Shown here: one piece after another, positions 1 through 6,425 of the stretch | Numbering within the stretch: position 1 is the first letter of the stretch | Layout of the letters: the number at the start of each line of letters is the position of its first letter | NCBI GenBank assembly: GCA_041740935.1 | Contig: JBGSLA010000079.1 | Coordinates: 1-19,396 of the forward strand | DNA from: JBGSLA01 sp041740935 | GTDB lineage: Bacteria; Desulfobacterota; Desulfobaccia; Desulfobaccales; 0-14-0-80-60-11 | Direction: 5' to 3' | DNA: 19,396 nucleotides | Made by a program: the position numbers and the translations under genes | The notes under the pieces: generated by a model | Database searches by the model: none | What the model was told of the DNA's origin: nothing | Seen by the model: only the letters and a program-made list of their open reading frames with translations

Positions 1-550
1 CATCGACATGGAGCAGACCATGACCGATCTCCAGGCCGACTGGCAGGCCCTGGGGCTGCCCAACCTGACGGCCCGCATCGGCCTCCACACCGGCCCGGTG
101 GTGGCCGGCAATGTGGGCTCCCGGGACCGCTTCAACTACACGGTCCTGGGGGACACCGTCAATCTGGCCTCCCGCCTGGAGGGCGTGAATAAGGCCTACG
201 GCACCCGGATTCTGTTGAGCGAAGAAACCGCCGGCAAGGTGAAAGACCGCCTGTTGGTGCGGGAGCTTGATTCGGTGCAGGTGAAGGGCCGGGGCCAGCC
301 GGTGACCGTTTATGAATTGGTGGGACTGTATCCCCCCGAGGGCGTCCCCGCCTGGATGGAACATTTCGCCGCGGGTCTGGAGGCCTACCGCCGGCGGCAA
401 TGGGAGGAGGCCTCCCAGGCCTTCTGGGAAGCGTTGAACCTCAATCCCGGGGACCGCCCGGCGCAGGTCTTTCTGGGGCGCTGCCGGTTCTTTGCGGTGG
501 CGCCGCCCCCTTCTGAGTGGCAGGGGGTTTATATCCTCGAGTCCAAGTAG
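1..550 (+). CDS. Class III adenylate/guanylate cyclase, C-terminal part (5' truncated by window)
   Basis: The reading frame is open to the left edge (codons run from base 2) and stops at 548-550, so only about 182 C-terminal residues are seen. They carry the second half of a class III nucleotide cyclase catalytic domain: GLHTGPVVAGNVGS, then the LGDTVNLASRLEG block with the purine-contacting Asp and the transition-state Asn and Arg. The metal-binding Asp residues lie outside the window. A TPR-like helix pair follows the catalytic domain, ending in the PPPSEWQGVYILESK tail often seen on bacterial cyclases of the CHASE2 or TPR type. It would make cAMP from ATP at the membrane or in the cytoplasm. 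The Asp in LGDTVN favours adenylate over guanylate cyclase. The N-terminal sensor is unknown. Confidence 0.88.
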   Translation, partial: IDMEQTMTDLQADWQALGLPNLTARIGLHTGPVVAGNVGSRDRFNYTVLGDTVNLASRLEGVNKAYGTRILLSEETAGKVKDRLLVRELDSVQVKGRGQPVTVYELVGLYPPEGVPAWMEHFAAGLEAYRRRQWEEASQAFWEALNLNPGDRPAQVFLGRCRFFAVAPPPSEWQGVYILESK

Positions 551-635
551 CCCGCCCTTCTGTTTCGTTTAGACCCTTAAAAAAATTTCCGGTCAATGGC
601 AAATTTTGGTGGAATCCCCCGTTTTATCTGCACTC

Positions 636-651
636 TGGCATAGTATTTGCT
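636..651 (+). promoter_or_regulatory. Candidate sigma-54 (-24/-12) promoter
   Basis: The sequence TGGCATAGTATTTGCT has GG at 637-638 and GC at 649-650 with exactly ten bases between them. This fits the sigma-54 consensus TGGCAC-N5-TTGCA at nearly every invariant base. The start of transcription would fall near 661-663, about 45 bases before the ATG of the 42-residue ORF. An A+T-rich inverted repeat (AAAATTT at 582-588, AAATTTT at 601-607) lies upstream and could bind an activator or simply be chance. Confidence 0.6.
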
Positions 652-706
652 GCTTAAATAGGCAAAGGAAGCCTGACCGAAGACTCCCTCCCGGGGAAGG
701 AAGACC

Positions 707-835
707 ATGGCGCCACAATTATTGGCCGACCTGAGAGACATCATGGGCGAGATTGCTGATTATGTCGCCCACCCCCTGGTTCTGGCGGCGCTGCTGCTGG
801 CTATCTGGTTTTTATGGCGGCGGGCCTGGCGCTAG
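707..835 (+). CDS. 42-residue single-pass membrane microprotein
   Basis: ATG at 707 is preceded by GGGGAAGGAAGACC, a good ribosome site, and the frame stops at TAG 833-835. The protein has an amphipathic acidic first half (MAPQLLADLRDIMGEIADYV) and one hydrophobic helix from about residue 23 to 37 (HPLVLAALLLAIWFLW), then an Arg-rich end (RRAWR) predicted to stay cytoplasmic by the positive-inside rule. I recognise no family. The gene sits alone behind a possible sigma-54 promoter, so it may be made under a specific stress, nitrogen or motility signal. A small regulator of a membrane complex or a type I toxin-like peptide are possible roles, but neither is shown by the sequence. Confidence 0.6.
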   Translation: MAPQLLADLRDIMGEIADYVAHPLVLAALLLAIWFLWRRAWR

Positions 836-1264
836 CTGCGCCCGTCGGAGGCCGCCCCATCTCACCTTGAAACCTTTGGAGAAATCACGGGGAACAGCCG
901 CGACCGGCTGTATGGTGCTGGCAGGAAGCCTGCCCCTGCACTGCGCCCACTTTTCAGGGCAGCTCCTCATGGGCCTGCGGCCCACCCGCAAAGCATGAAA
1001 AGATTTTCTGGGGGGAGGGGGCAGGGGCCCGCCGACCCCGGTAGCACGGGCTTCCAGCCCGTGGGAACCCCCCTCCCCTATAAAAGACTTTTCAGAACAG
1101 ATCAGAGCGTAGGGCGGGAAAGCGGAGCGCATCCCGCCTTTGGGAATCCCCGCGGCACAGGTGTCCGTATTTATGTTTCCCGCGATTTTTCAGAACGACA
1201 GTTCGTGGGAGCAGGGCCGCCTCACGTGGACTTTTTAAAACAGGCACGGGTTCTTTGGAAAATT
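836..1264. repeat. Intergenic repeat cluster (modular palindromes)
   Basis: No gene is supported in this 429-base gap. It holds short modules that recur near 9300-9605 and 18370-18630. One is a stretch around 957-1000 with CCCACCCGCAAAGCATGAAA, which is also at 18460-18480 in reverse. Another is a hairpin CACGGGCT-tcc-AGCCCGTG at 1045-1062. A GTAGGGCGGGAAAGCG palindrome lies at 1109-1138, with further copies at 2339-2366 and 11348-11377. A TTTTCAGAAC motif occurs near 1089 and again near 1185. Open frames here are explained by the repeats. Confidence 0.6.
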
Positions 1265-2230
1265 TCAGCGGTCGCCCGTGCCTGCGGGCTCGTCCGGCCC
1301 CGCCACATTTTCCTGGAACCATTGCCAGGTTTTTTGAAGGCCGGTCAGCAAATCCGTGGTGGGGTGGAAATCCAGATATTTCCCGGCCCGGGCGATACTG
1401 ACAAAATTGCGCCGCACCTCCCCGACCCGCTCCGGGGCATAGTGCACGGGCGGAAACCGGCTGTCCCCCACCACCTGCCGCATCAGGTCCACCACCGCCT
1501 TGACGCTGGTCTCCCGCCCGGTGCCCAATTGCATGGGCCGGCCGAACGGCAGGTCGGCCGTGAGGGCCCGCCCAATGGCCCGGCAGAGGTCCTCCACGTA
1601 GAGGAAATCCCGGGTCTGCTCCCCGTCCCCGAAAATGGTCAGCTCCCGGCCGGTCTGAATGCGGCGGAAAAATTCGGCGATGACGCTCCCCTTGTGGTAG
1701 GAAAACGGCCCGTAGATATTGGAAAACCGCAGGGGCACGGTCTTTAAGCCGTAGCTCCCCCAAAAGGCCGAACAATACCCTTCGCCGGCGAGCTTGCCGG
1801 CCCCGTAGGGGGACAGCGGCCGGGGCGGCAGGTCTTCGTGCACCGGGGGCTCGGCTTCGCCCACGATGGCCCCGCCGGTGGAAGCGAAGATGAAGCGCTC
1901 CACCTGATGGCGCACCGCGGCTTCGAGCAGGTTCAGGGTGCCGGCCACGTTCACCGACATATCGTCCCCGGGGTTTTCCACCGACTGCACCACCCCGGTG
2001 TGAGCCGCCAGGGCAACGACGATTCGGACGCCGGCCATGGCCTCATCCACCAGCCGGCGGTCCCGAATATCCCCCACCACCAACTCCACCGGCAGGGTGT
2101 TCACATCCTGGGCCCGGCCGCTGGAAAGATCATCCAGGACCCGGATGTGCGGCCCCAGCCCGGGGAAGGAGCGCAAAAGATTGGCGCCGATGAAGCCTGC
2201 GCCCCCGGTGATTAACATGCTTTTTTCCAT
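1265..2230 (-). CDS. NAD-dependent epimerase/dehydratase (UDP-glucose 4-epimerase-like, extended SDR)
   Basis: This 321-residue extended short-chain dehydrogenase begins MEKSMLITGGAGFIGANL, a GxxGxxG NAD-binding motif at residues 9-15. A Ser/Thr-rich active-site strand FIFASTGGAIVGE lies near residue 115-127. In the usual Y-x-x-x-K position there is SPYGAGKLAGE (Tyr and Lys near residues 141 and 145). RFSNIYGP and FLYVEDLCRAI are typical of sugar-nucleotide epimerases of the GalE/WbpP type. The start at 2230 follows GAGGTGAAACT; an internal Met at residue 5 is possible. It lies downstream of, and on the same strand as, the sqdB-like gene with a 221-base repeat-filled gap, so both may act in glycan or glycolipid precursor synthesis. 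The exact substrate cannot be read from sequence. Confidence 0.85.
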   Translation of the reverse strand: MEKSMLITGGAGFIGANLLRSFPGLGPHIRVLDDLSSGRAQDVNTLPVELVVGDIRDRRLVDEAMAGVRIVVALAAHTGVVQSVENPGDDMSVNVAGTLNLLEAAVRHQVERFIFASTGGAIVGEAEPPVHEDLPPRPLSPYGAGKLAGEGYCSAFWGSYGLKTVPLRFSNIYGPFSYHKGSVIAEFFRRIQTGRELTIFGDGEQTRDFLYVEDLCRAIGRALTADLPFGRPMQLGTGRETSVKAVVDLMRQVVGDSRFPPVHYAPERVGEVRRNFVSIARAGKYLDFHPTTDLLTGLQKTWQWFQENVAGPDEPAGTGDR

Positions 2231-2240
2231 AGTTTCACCT

Positions 2241-2410
2241 CGTTCCCAAGCTTTGCTTGGGAACGGTGAATTGTCTGTCCAAGCTCAGCTTGGACTCTAA
2301 ATTTCGTTCCCAGGTGCAACTTGGGAACGAGAAGAAGTCGGGATGCGCTGCGCTTTCCCGCCCTACGATTCTGTGTCTTTTTTCTCGTTCCCAAGCTTTG
2401 CTGGGGAACG
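2241..2410. repeat. Cluster of CTTGGGAACG palindromes
   Basis: Four related hairpins lie in 170 bases: 2241-2265 (11-bp perfect arms CGTTCCCAAGC / GCTTGGGAACG, loop ttt), 2277-2295 (GTCCAAGC / GCTTGGAC, loop tca), 2305-2329 and 2386-2410 (imperfect). A GTAGGGCGGGA-family element in reverse orientation sits between them at 2339-2366. They fill the gap between the two sugar-nucleotide genes. No transposase or open frame is linked to them. Confidence 0.7.
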
Positions 2411-2451
2411 CCATTTCCCCCCAATCTCTGCTTGGTGACCTTCGAAAAAAA

Positions 2452-3600
2452 TCAACCCCAGGTGACTTCAGGGAAAATCAAGGCCTTGTCGATGGCCTCC
2501 CGGTGTTGCAGAACGATCTGCAGCATGTCGATCAACACTTCTGCGGTTAAATAATGGGGCTCTAAGCCCAGACTCATGAGACCGGTGTGGGTCGGATTAT
2601 AGTAATGCTCTTCGGCCTCCAGGCGGGGGTTGGGGATATTTTTAACCATGACCTCCAAACCCAGCTCTTTCCCGGCCTCCTTAACCCGGGCCGCCAAATC
2701 ATTCACCGAAAAGGTCTCCACAAACTGATTGAACACCCGGTACTGCCCGGCCTCGGCCGGATGTCGCAGCGACAGCTCCACGCAAGAAATGGTGTCGATG
2801 ATGTGGAGATACCCCCGGGTCTGGCCGCCCCGGCCATAGACCGTCAGGGGCACCCCGGCCGCGGCCTGCACCAGGAAGCGGTTAAGCACCGTGCCGAAGA
2901 TGTCGTCGTAGTTGAAAATGGGTATAAGCCGCGGGTCCTGGCGGGACTCCTCGGTGTGGATGCCGTACACCGGCCCCTGGTTGAGGTCGGTGACCCGGAT
3001 GCCCCACATGCGGCAGTAAAAATAGAGCATATCGCCGTCCTGCACCTTGGTGAGGTGATAGAGCGACCCCGGCGTCCTGGGGTACAAAAAGGTGTGGCTG
3101 CGGCCCTTGTGGCTCACCTCGAGATAGCCCTCTTCAATGTCGATATTGGGGGTGCCGTAGACCCCCATGGTGCCCAGCTTGACGATATGGCAATCGAGGT
3201 TGTGGGCTTTGACCGCGTGGATGACATTGGCCGTGGACACCAGGTTGTTGGTGAGGGTGAACACCGCCTCCCGATGGCCCCGCATGGAATAGGGCGCCGC
3301 GGGCTGCTCGGCATAGTGCACCACGGCCTCGGGCGCCAAGCTCTCGAACACCGACATCAGAAATGGATAATCACAGACATCGCCGATGTGCACCGCAATA
3401 TGATGGCCGGAAAGCGCCTTCCACAGCGCCGCCCGCTGATGCAGATTGGGCACGGGGATTAAGGGCTCCCGGTTCAGTTCGGTGCAGGCCCGGCGCCTGA
3501 AATAGTTGTCCACCACGGCCACCTCAAAGCCCCGCCGGGAAAGACACATGGCCGTGGCCCACCCCAGATATCCATCACCGCCCAGGATCAAAACTCGCAT
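2452..3600 (-). CDS. sqdB: UDP-sulfoquinovose synthase (SQD1/SqdB-like)
   Basis: The 382-residue protein closely follows the SQD1 pattern. It has MRVLILGGDGYLGWATA (Rossmann GxxGxxG, residues 7-13), VVHYAEQPAAPYSM (95-106), VKLGTMGVYGTPNIDIEEGY (140-159), SLYHLTKVQD (179-188) and VTDLNQGPVYGIHT (203-216). Thr144, Tyr181, His182 and Lys185 fall where plant SQD1 has its catalytic Thr, Tyr, His and Lys. The known reaction joins sulfite to UDP-glucose to give UDP-sulfoquinovose, the head-group donor for sulfolipid or sulfonated glycans. No sulfoquinovosyl transferase is in the window. GGAAGGGAAGT precedes the ATG, and a sigma-70 promoter lies 70 bases upstream. A related sugar-nucleotide epimerase with another product is the alternative, but the SQD1 motifs are specific. 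Confidence 0.85.
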   Translation of the reverse strand: MRVLILGGDGYLGWATAMCLSRRGFEVAVVDNYFRRRACTELNREPLIPVPNLHQRAALWKALSGHHIAVHIGDVCDYPFLMSVFESLAPEAVVHYAEQPAAPYSMRGHREAVFTLTNNLVSTANVIHAVKAHNLDCHIVKLGTMGVYGTPNIDIEEGYLEVSHKGRSHTFLYPRTPGSLYHLTKVQDGDMLYFYCRMWGIRVTDLNQGPVYGIHTEESRQDPRLIPIFNYDDIFGTVLNRFLVQAAAGVPLTVYGRGGQTRGYLHIIDTISCVELSLRHPAEAGQYRVFNQFVETFSVNDLAARVKEAGKELGLEVMVKNIPNPRLEAEEHYYNPTHTGLMSLGLEPHYLTAEVLIDMLQIVLQHREAIDKALIFPEVTWG

Positions 3601-3668
3601 ACTTCCCTTCCCATTAAGCCCAAGATATTCAGAAATAACAAAGTTTTTGCCTGGCAGCTCCCTTCCCG

Positions 3669-3697
3669 TTTTTAGGACATTTCCCGGGGAGTGTCAA
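3669..3697 (-). promoter_or_regulatory. Sigma-70 promoter of the sqdB-like gene
   Basis: Read leftward, TTGACA (3692-3697) and TAAAAA (3669-3674) are separated by 17 bases. The transcript would start near 3662, giving a leader of about 60 bases before the ATG at 3600. It is divergent from the riboswitch promoter at 3810. Confidence 0.65.
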
Positions 3698-3809
3698 GCC
3701 TGTTAAAACTAACAGTAGGTGGAGAAAAAATTCCATTCTTAATTTTCCCTTTAGAATTCCCTGACCTCTCAATAATCTTTTTCTCCCCCCAAAACCAGCA
3801 TATTCCCGA

Positions 3810-3838
3810 TTGACATACGTGCAGAACCTGCTTAGGAT
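3810..3838 (+). promoter_or_regulatory. Sigma-70 promoter of the riboswitch/PEP-CTERM unit
   Basis: A perfect -35 box TTGACA (3810-3815) is followed after 17 bases by TAGGAT (3833-3838). Transcription should begin near 3844-3846, which is the first base-paired strand of the aptamer. The promoter and RNA therefore fit together with no spare leader. Confidence 0.75.
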
Positions 3839-3842
3839 GAAA

Positions 3843-3917
3843 ATCCTGATAAAGCCAAACCCGCTGTGAGGCGGCGACGGAAAGCCACGGGTCTTAAAAG
3901 ATAGCCGGTTGGTGGAT
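3843..3917 (+). ncRNA. c-di-GMP-I (GEMM-I) type riboswitch
   Basis: The core reads AAAGCCAAACC, a hairpin, GACGGAAAGCCACGGGTCT, then GATAGCCGGTTGG, the order of conserved blocks in GEMM-I aptamers. P1 can form between ATCC (3843-3846) and GGAT (3914-3917). P2 is CCGCT/GGCGG (3861-3865 with 3870-3874), closed by a GTGA GNRA tetraloop. The second hairpin is unusually short. Aligned to the Vibrio Vc2 aptamer, the ligand-contacting G20 appears kept as G3854. The usual G at 21 and C at 46 look swapped to C3855 and G3879, which could still pair. G at position 20 favours c-di-GMP over the cGAMP-sensing A variant. No T-run terminator lies before the start codon, so control may be translational; the ribosome site is at 3933-3936. 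Confidence 0.75.
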
Positions 3918-3945
3918 ATCCATTTTGGGAAAGGAGTAAAAATAC

Positions 3946-5166
3946 ATGAAGGCAATATGGGCATCATTATTGTTAATGATAATAGCATTTTCAAATCCTA
4001 CACATGCCGCATCTATAGAATGGTCCTACAAAACGGCTGATAACATACGTTCATCTCCGGCCATTGGGGCTGACGGGACTATTTACGTTGGGTCTTTTGA
4101 CAATTACCTCTATGCATTAAATCCTAATGGAACATTAAAATGGAAGTTTAATACAGGAGGGATAATTGAACAATCATCGCCAGTTATAGGGGGTAATGGG
4201 AATATTTATATTGGTTCTCGGGATGGTTATCTTTATTCAATAAACCCTGATGGTACAAAACAATGGTCATATTTTACAACTTCTGGAGCAACTATTGATT
4301 CAACCCCAGCTTTAGGCACAGATGGAACGATTTATTTCTCTTCATTAAAACCATTTGACCTCTCTTTTAATAACTTTTATGCACTTAATCCCGATGGAAC
4401 ATTAAAATGGTCAAAAGAAGGTGGTCATACCGGCGAGCGTGGTTTTCGGATTCCTGTTGTAGATTATGACAATACTGTGTATATAGCAGATGGCAACAAA
4501 GAATTTTATGCAATAAATCCAAACGGCTCAATAAAATGGGTTTCTCCTATAAATGGCAGTGTAGGCCATGCACAACCACCTGCAATAAAAGCCGACGGAA
4601 CCATTTACCTTCCTTTAGGGACTTTATATCAAATAGAGCCTGATGGCACGACCAAAGACATTGGAAGTGCGGAATTTACTGCTGTGGTGGTTGGGTTAAA
4701 CGGTAAAATATATGCTACTACTTCGAATGGATTAGTCTATATCATCGAGCCTGATGGGACTCAACAATATATTCCTCGACCATTTTCATACGCAAGCATA
4801 CCGGGGACTCCTGTAATTGGTAAAGATGGAATGATTTATGTTGCTTATACTGATGGGAATGAAATGAAGTTATTTGCATATAACCAAGATGGAACAGTAG
4901 CGTGGACTATTCCGTTAAATTTTGACAATGCCAGTTCATCTTCACCCGTCATATCTGAGGATGGGATGTTGTATATTGGTAATGATAGCGATAGGTTGTA
5001 CGCTATTCAGACAACTTCACTTGGACTGTCAGACAGTAACTGGCCAATGTTTCAAGCTAATCCTTTCCATACAGGCCGCTCTGCCGTTCCTCTCCCTGGA
5101 ACCCTGCTCCTGCTTGGCTCCGGCCTCCTCGGTCTGGCGGGTTGGCGGAGGTTCAGGAAAAGTTAA
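3946..5166 (+). CDS. Secreted PQQ-like beta-propeller protein with PEP-CTERM sorting tail
   Basis: The 406-residue protein has a Sec signal peptide (MKAIWASLLLMIIAFSNPTHA, cut likely after residue 21). A series of propeller blades follows, each with the pattern SPAIGADGTIYVGS...LYALNPNGTLKW, seven or eight in all. The WPMFQANPFHTGR motif is common in this family. The last 25 residues are a PEP-CTERM signal: PLPG at 382-385, a hydrophobic helix LLLLGSGLLGLAGW, and a basic end RRFRKS. Such tails direct proteins to an exosortase for processing at the cell surface, often with exopolysaccharide. AAAGGAGT lies nine bases before the ATG. The body is strongly AT-rich (4081-4140 is 30% GC) while the tail is GC-rich (5101-5160 is 67%), which suggests a foreign body joined to a native tail. 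Its ligand is unknown and no exosortase is in the window. Confidence 0.88.
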   Translation: MKAIWASLLLMIIAFSNPTHAASIEWSYKTADNIRSSPAIGADGTIYVGSFDNYLYALNPNGTLKWKFNTGGIIEQSSPVIGGNGNIYIGSRDGYLYSINPDGTKQWSYFTTSGATIDSTPALGTDGTIYFSSLKPFDLSFNNFYALNPDGTLKWSKEGGHTGERGFRIPVVDYDNTVYIADGNKEFYAINPNGSIKWVSPINGSVGHAQPPAIKADGTIYLPLGTLYQIEPDGTTKDIGSAEFTAVVVGLNGKIYATTSNGLVYIIEPDGTQQYIPRPFSYASIPGTPVIGKDGMIYVAYTDGNEMKLFAYNQDGTVAWTIPLNFDNASSSSPVISEDGMLYIGNDSDRLYAIQTTSLGLSDSNWPMFQANPFHTGRSAVPLPGTLLLLGSGLLGLAGWRRFRKS

Positions 5167-5195
5167 TCAGCCAATCCATTTCACGGACTAATCCA

Positions 5196-5225
5196 GGCAG
5201 GGTCAGCCATGGCCCTGCCTTTTTT
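5196..5225 (+). terminator. Rho-independent terminator of the PEP-CTERM gene
   Basis: The stem GGCAGGG (5196-5202) pairs with CCCTGCC (5213-5219) around a ten-base loop and is followed by six T. It lies 30 bases after the stop codon. Confidence 0.8.
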
Positions 5226-5294
5226 GTGACTTGAAAAGAGTGCGATTCTCCCCTGAACATCTTTTTTACCAAAATATATTGACCACTTAGGTGC

Positions 5295-5328
5295 AAAAAA
5301 AAGGGGGCCGGCTCTGATGGCCAACCCC
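5295..5328 (-). terminator. Rho-independent terminator of the tRNA-Arg transcript
   Basis: Read leftward, GGGGTTGGC pairs with GCCGGCCCC (nine pairs including two G-U) and is followed by eight T. It starts about ten bases after the tRNA CCA end. Confidence 0.8.
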
Positions 5329-5338
5329 TTGGAATTTC

Positions 5339-5415
5339 TGGCGCGCCCGAGAGGATTCGAACCTCCGACACACGGATTCGTAGTCCGTTGCTCTATCCGG
5401 CTGAGCTACGGGCGC
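5339..5415 (-). tRNA. tRNA-Arg (anticodon ACG)
   Basis: The leftward sequence folds into a complete 74-base cloverleaf with CCA encoded at 5339-5341. The acceptor stem is GCGCCCG/CGGGCGC, the D arm GCTC/GAGC, and the anticodon stem ACGGA/TCCGT around the loop CTACGAA. The T arm is GGAGG-TTCGAAT-CCTCT. The anticodon ACG would be edited to ICG by TadA and reads CGU, CGC and CGA arginine codons. The gene is followed by its own terminator and preceded by a 150-base structured leader and a possible promoter at 5575-5602. Confidence 0.96.
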
Positions 5416-5417
5416 GT

Positions 5418-5574
5418 TTTTTTTATTTTTGATCAGGTGCTCGACGGGCCGGCGGTCCACCCCAAAGAGGGGAACAATGTGGCGCCGGCGCCCTCGCCGG
5501 CGATCGAACCGCCGAGGGCGGCGGTTCCACAAAAAACTTTCCAGGACAGGCTGAGCTTACCTGATTAAACTTTA
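5418..5574 (-). other. Structured leader upstream of tRNA-Arg
   Basis: No coding frame is supported here. Three strong hairpin elements are packed into 70 bases: GAACCGCCG-aggg-CGGCGGTTC (5506-5527), two copies of the self-complementary CGCCGGCG split by ccct (5483-5502), and CCCC-aaaga-GGGG (5460-5472). They lie between a possible promoter and the tRNA, so they may be part of the tRNA precursor, a small RNA, or a degraded repeat. Confidence 0.35.
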
Positions 5575-5602
5575 AATTTACCTTCAATCCCAAAAAAGTC
5601 AA
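5575..5602 (-). promoter_or_regulatory. Possible sigma-70 promoter upstream of tRNA-Arg
   Basis: Read leftward, TTGACT (5597-5602) and TAAATT (5575-5580) are 16 bases apart in an AT-rich patch. It would start a transcript about 150 bases before the tRNA. No closer promoter is obvious. Confidence 0.4.
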
Positions 5603-5695
5603 CCGGCGGGAGGATAATCACGGTCCGCCGGACCCTTGCCTTTTCCGGGTCGATACCTCTTTATCATGAAATAAAACTTCTGAAACGCCCCACAG

Positions 5696-5785
5696 AGCCC
5701 TCCCCCCTTTTCTAAAGGGGGGCCAGGGAGGGATTTGGCTTAACCTCCTACAAATCCCCCTAAATCCCCCTTTAGTAAAGGGGGA
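5696..5785. repeat. CCCCTTTAGTAAAGGGG-type palindromic element
   Basis: Two hairpins of the type CCCCCCTTTTCTAAAGGGGGG and CCCCCTTTAGTAAAGGGGG are joined by complementary GGGAGGGATTT / AAATCCCCC segments, making a nested inverted repeat. A shorter relative, sharing TGCAAGTCC and the same stem, is at 17878-17932. The rest of 5603-5858 shows no gene. Confidence 0.7.
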
Positions 5786-5858
5786 CTTGCAGGCTTCCCA
5801 GATAATGATCAACCGTCATGGCTGCCCAAGACTTTATAAGCCAGGACACGCCTGCGGT

Positions 5859-6425
5859 TCAGGCCTTTTTGGCGGCCAGGGCCAGCATCACGTAGGACCA
5901 GCCGCTGAAGATCATGTCGATGCCGATGAACAGGCCGATGATGAACAGCCCCGAGGTGGGCCATTGGCTCTTGATCAGGACACCCAGGATGAAGGTGATC
6001 ACACCGCTCACGAATACCCAGCCCCAGTTGGGAAAGCGCATGGCCAGCGCGGTCACCGCCCGGATGATGCCGATCACCAGAAAATATATGGCCATGACCA
6101 GGGTAAGGACTATGGCGCCGGCGGCGGGGGAGCTCACCAGGTGAAAGCCCACCACCACGGCCAAAATGCCCACGATGAGGTGGAGGAAAAACCCGCCCCA
6201 CTTGGGCTGCCAGAAGGACTGGATGGCCTCGATGGCGCCCATGGCGATGAGAAGCCAGCCGAAGAAAAGCACCGACAGCATGGTGGCCGCCACGTCATAG
6301 ATGATGGCCAGGGTGCCGCCGATGATGAGCAGGATGCCCAGGGCCAGAAACCAACCCCGGTTTTTCTGAAAATCTTCCATACTGTAGCCGTAGAGCACGC
6401 CGAGTGGTTTGGCCTGATTGTTCAT
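5859..6425 (-). CDS. HdeD-like (DUF308) integral membrane protein
   Basis: The 188-residue protein has six evenly spaced hydrophobic helices, beginning after an N-terminal YSMEDFQKNRGWFLALGI. The second starts near TMLSVLFFGWLLIAMGAIEA, and later ones include HLIVGILAVVVGFHLV and LVMAIYFLVIGIIRAV. The repeated pattern of a helix, a Gly-rich turn and a Trp matches the HdeD/DUF308 family, whose Escherichia coli member is linked to acid resistance. The biochemical activity of the family is not known. AGGAGGAGCAGC precedes the ATG. The gene stands alone, with long gaps on both sides, so it is probably monocistronic. The reverse strand is open over the whole gene but its Gly/His-rich product is a shadow. 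Confidence 0.85.
   Translation of the reverse strand: MNNQAKPLGVLYGYSMEDFQKNRGWFLALGILLIIGGTLAIIYDVAATMLSVLFFGWLLIAMGAIEAIQSFWQPKWGGFFLHLIVGILAVVVGFHLVSSPAAGAIVLTLVMAIYFLVIGIIRAVTALAMRFPNWGWVFVSGVITFILGVLIKSQWPTSGLFIIGLFIGIDMIFSGWSYVMLALAAKKA

Noticed and set aside
812..1132. Leftward 106-codon frame in the first intergenic gap
   Set aside because: It consists of palindromic repeat modules read as protein and has no ribosome site or recognisable fold.
995..1747. Rightward open frame of 250 codons across the repeat gap and over the epimerase gene
   Set aside because: Its second half is antisense to a clear epimerase and its first half is repeat DNA; the product is Pro/Gly/His-rich with no domain.
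2587..3462. Rightward 291-codon frame opposite the sqdB-like gene
   Set aside because: It is a high-GC antisense shadow; the leftward frame has full SQD1 motifs.
3843..3917. cGAMP-specific GEMM-Ib reading of the riboswitch
   Set aside because: The base aligned with Vc2 G20 is G, not the A typical of the cGAMP variant; the question remains open without a binding test.
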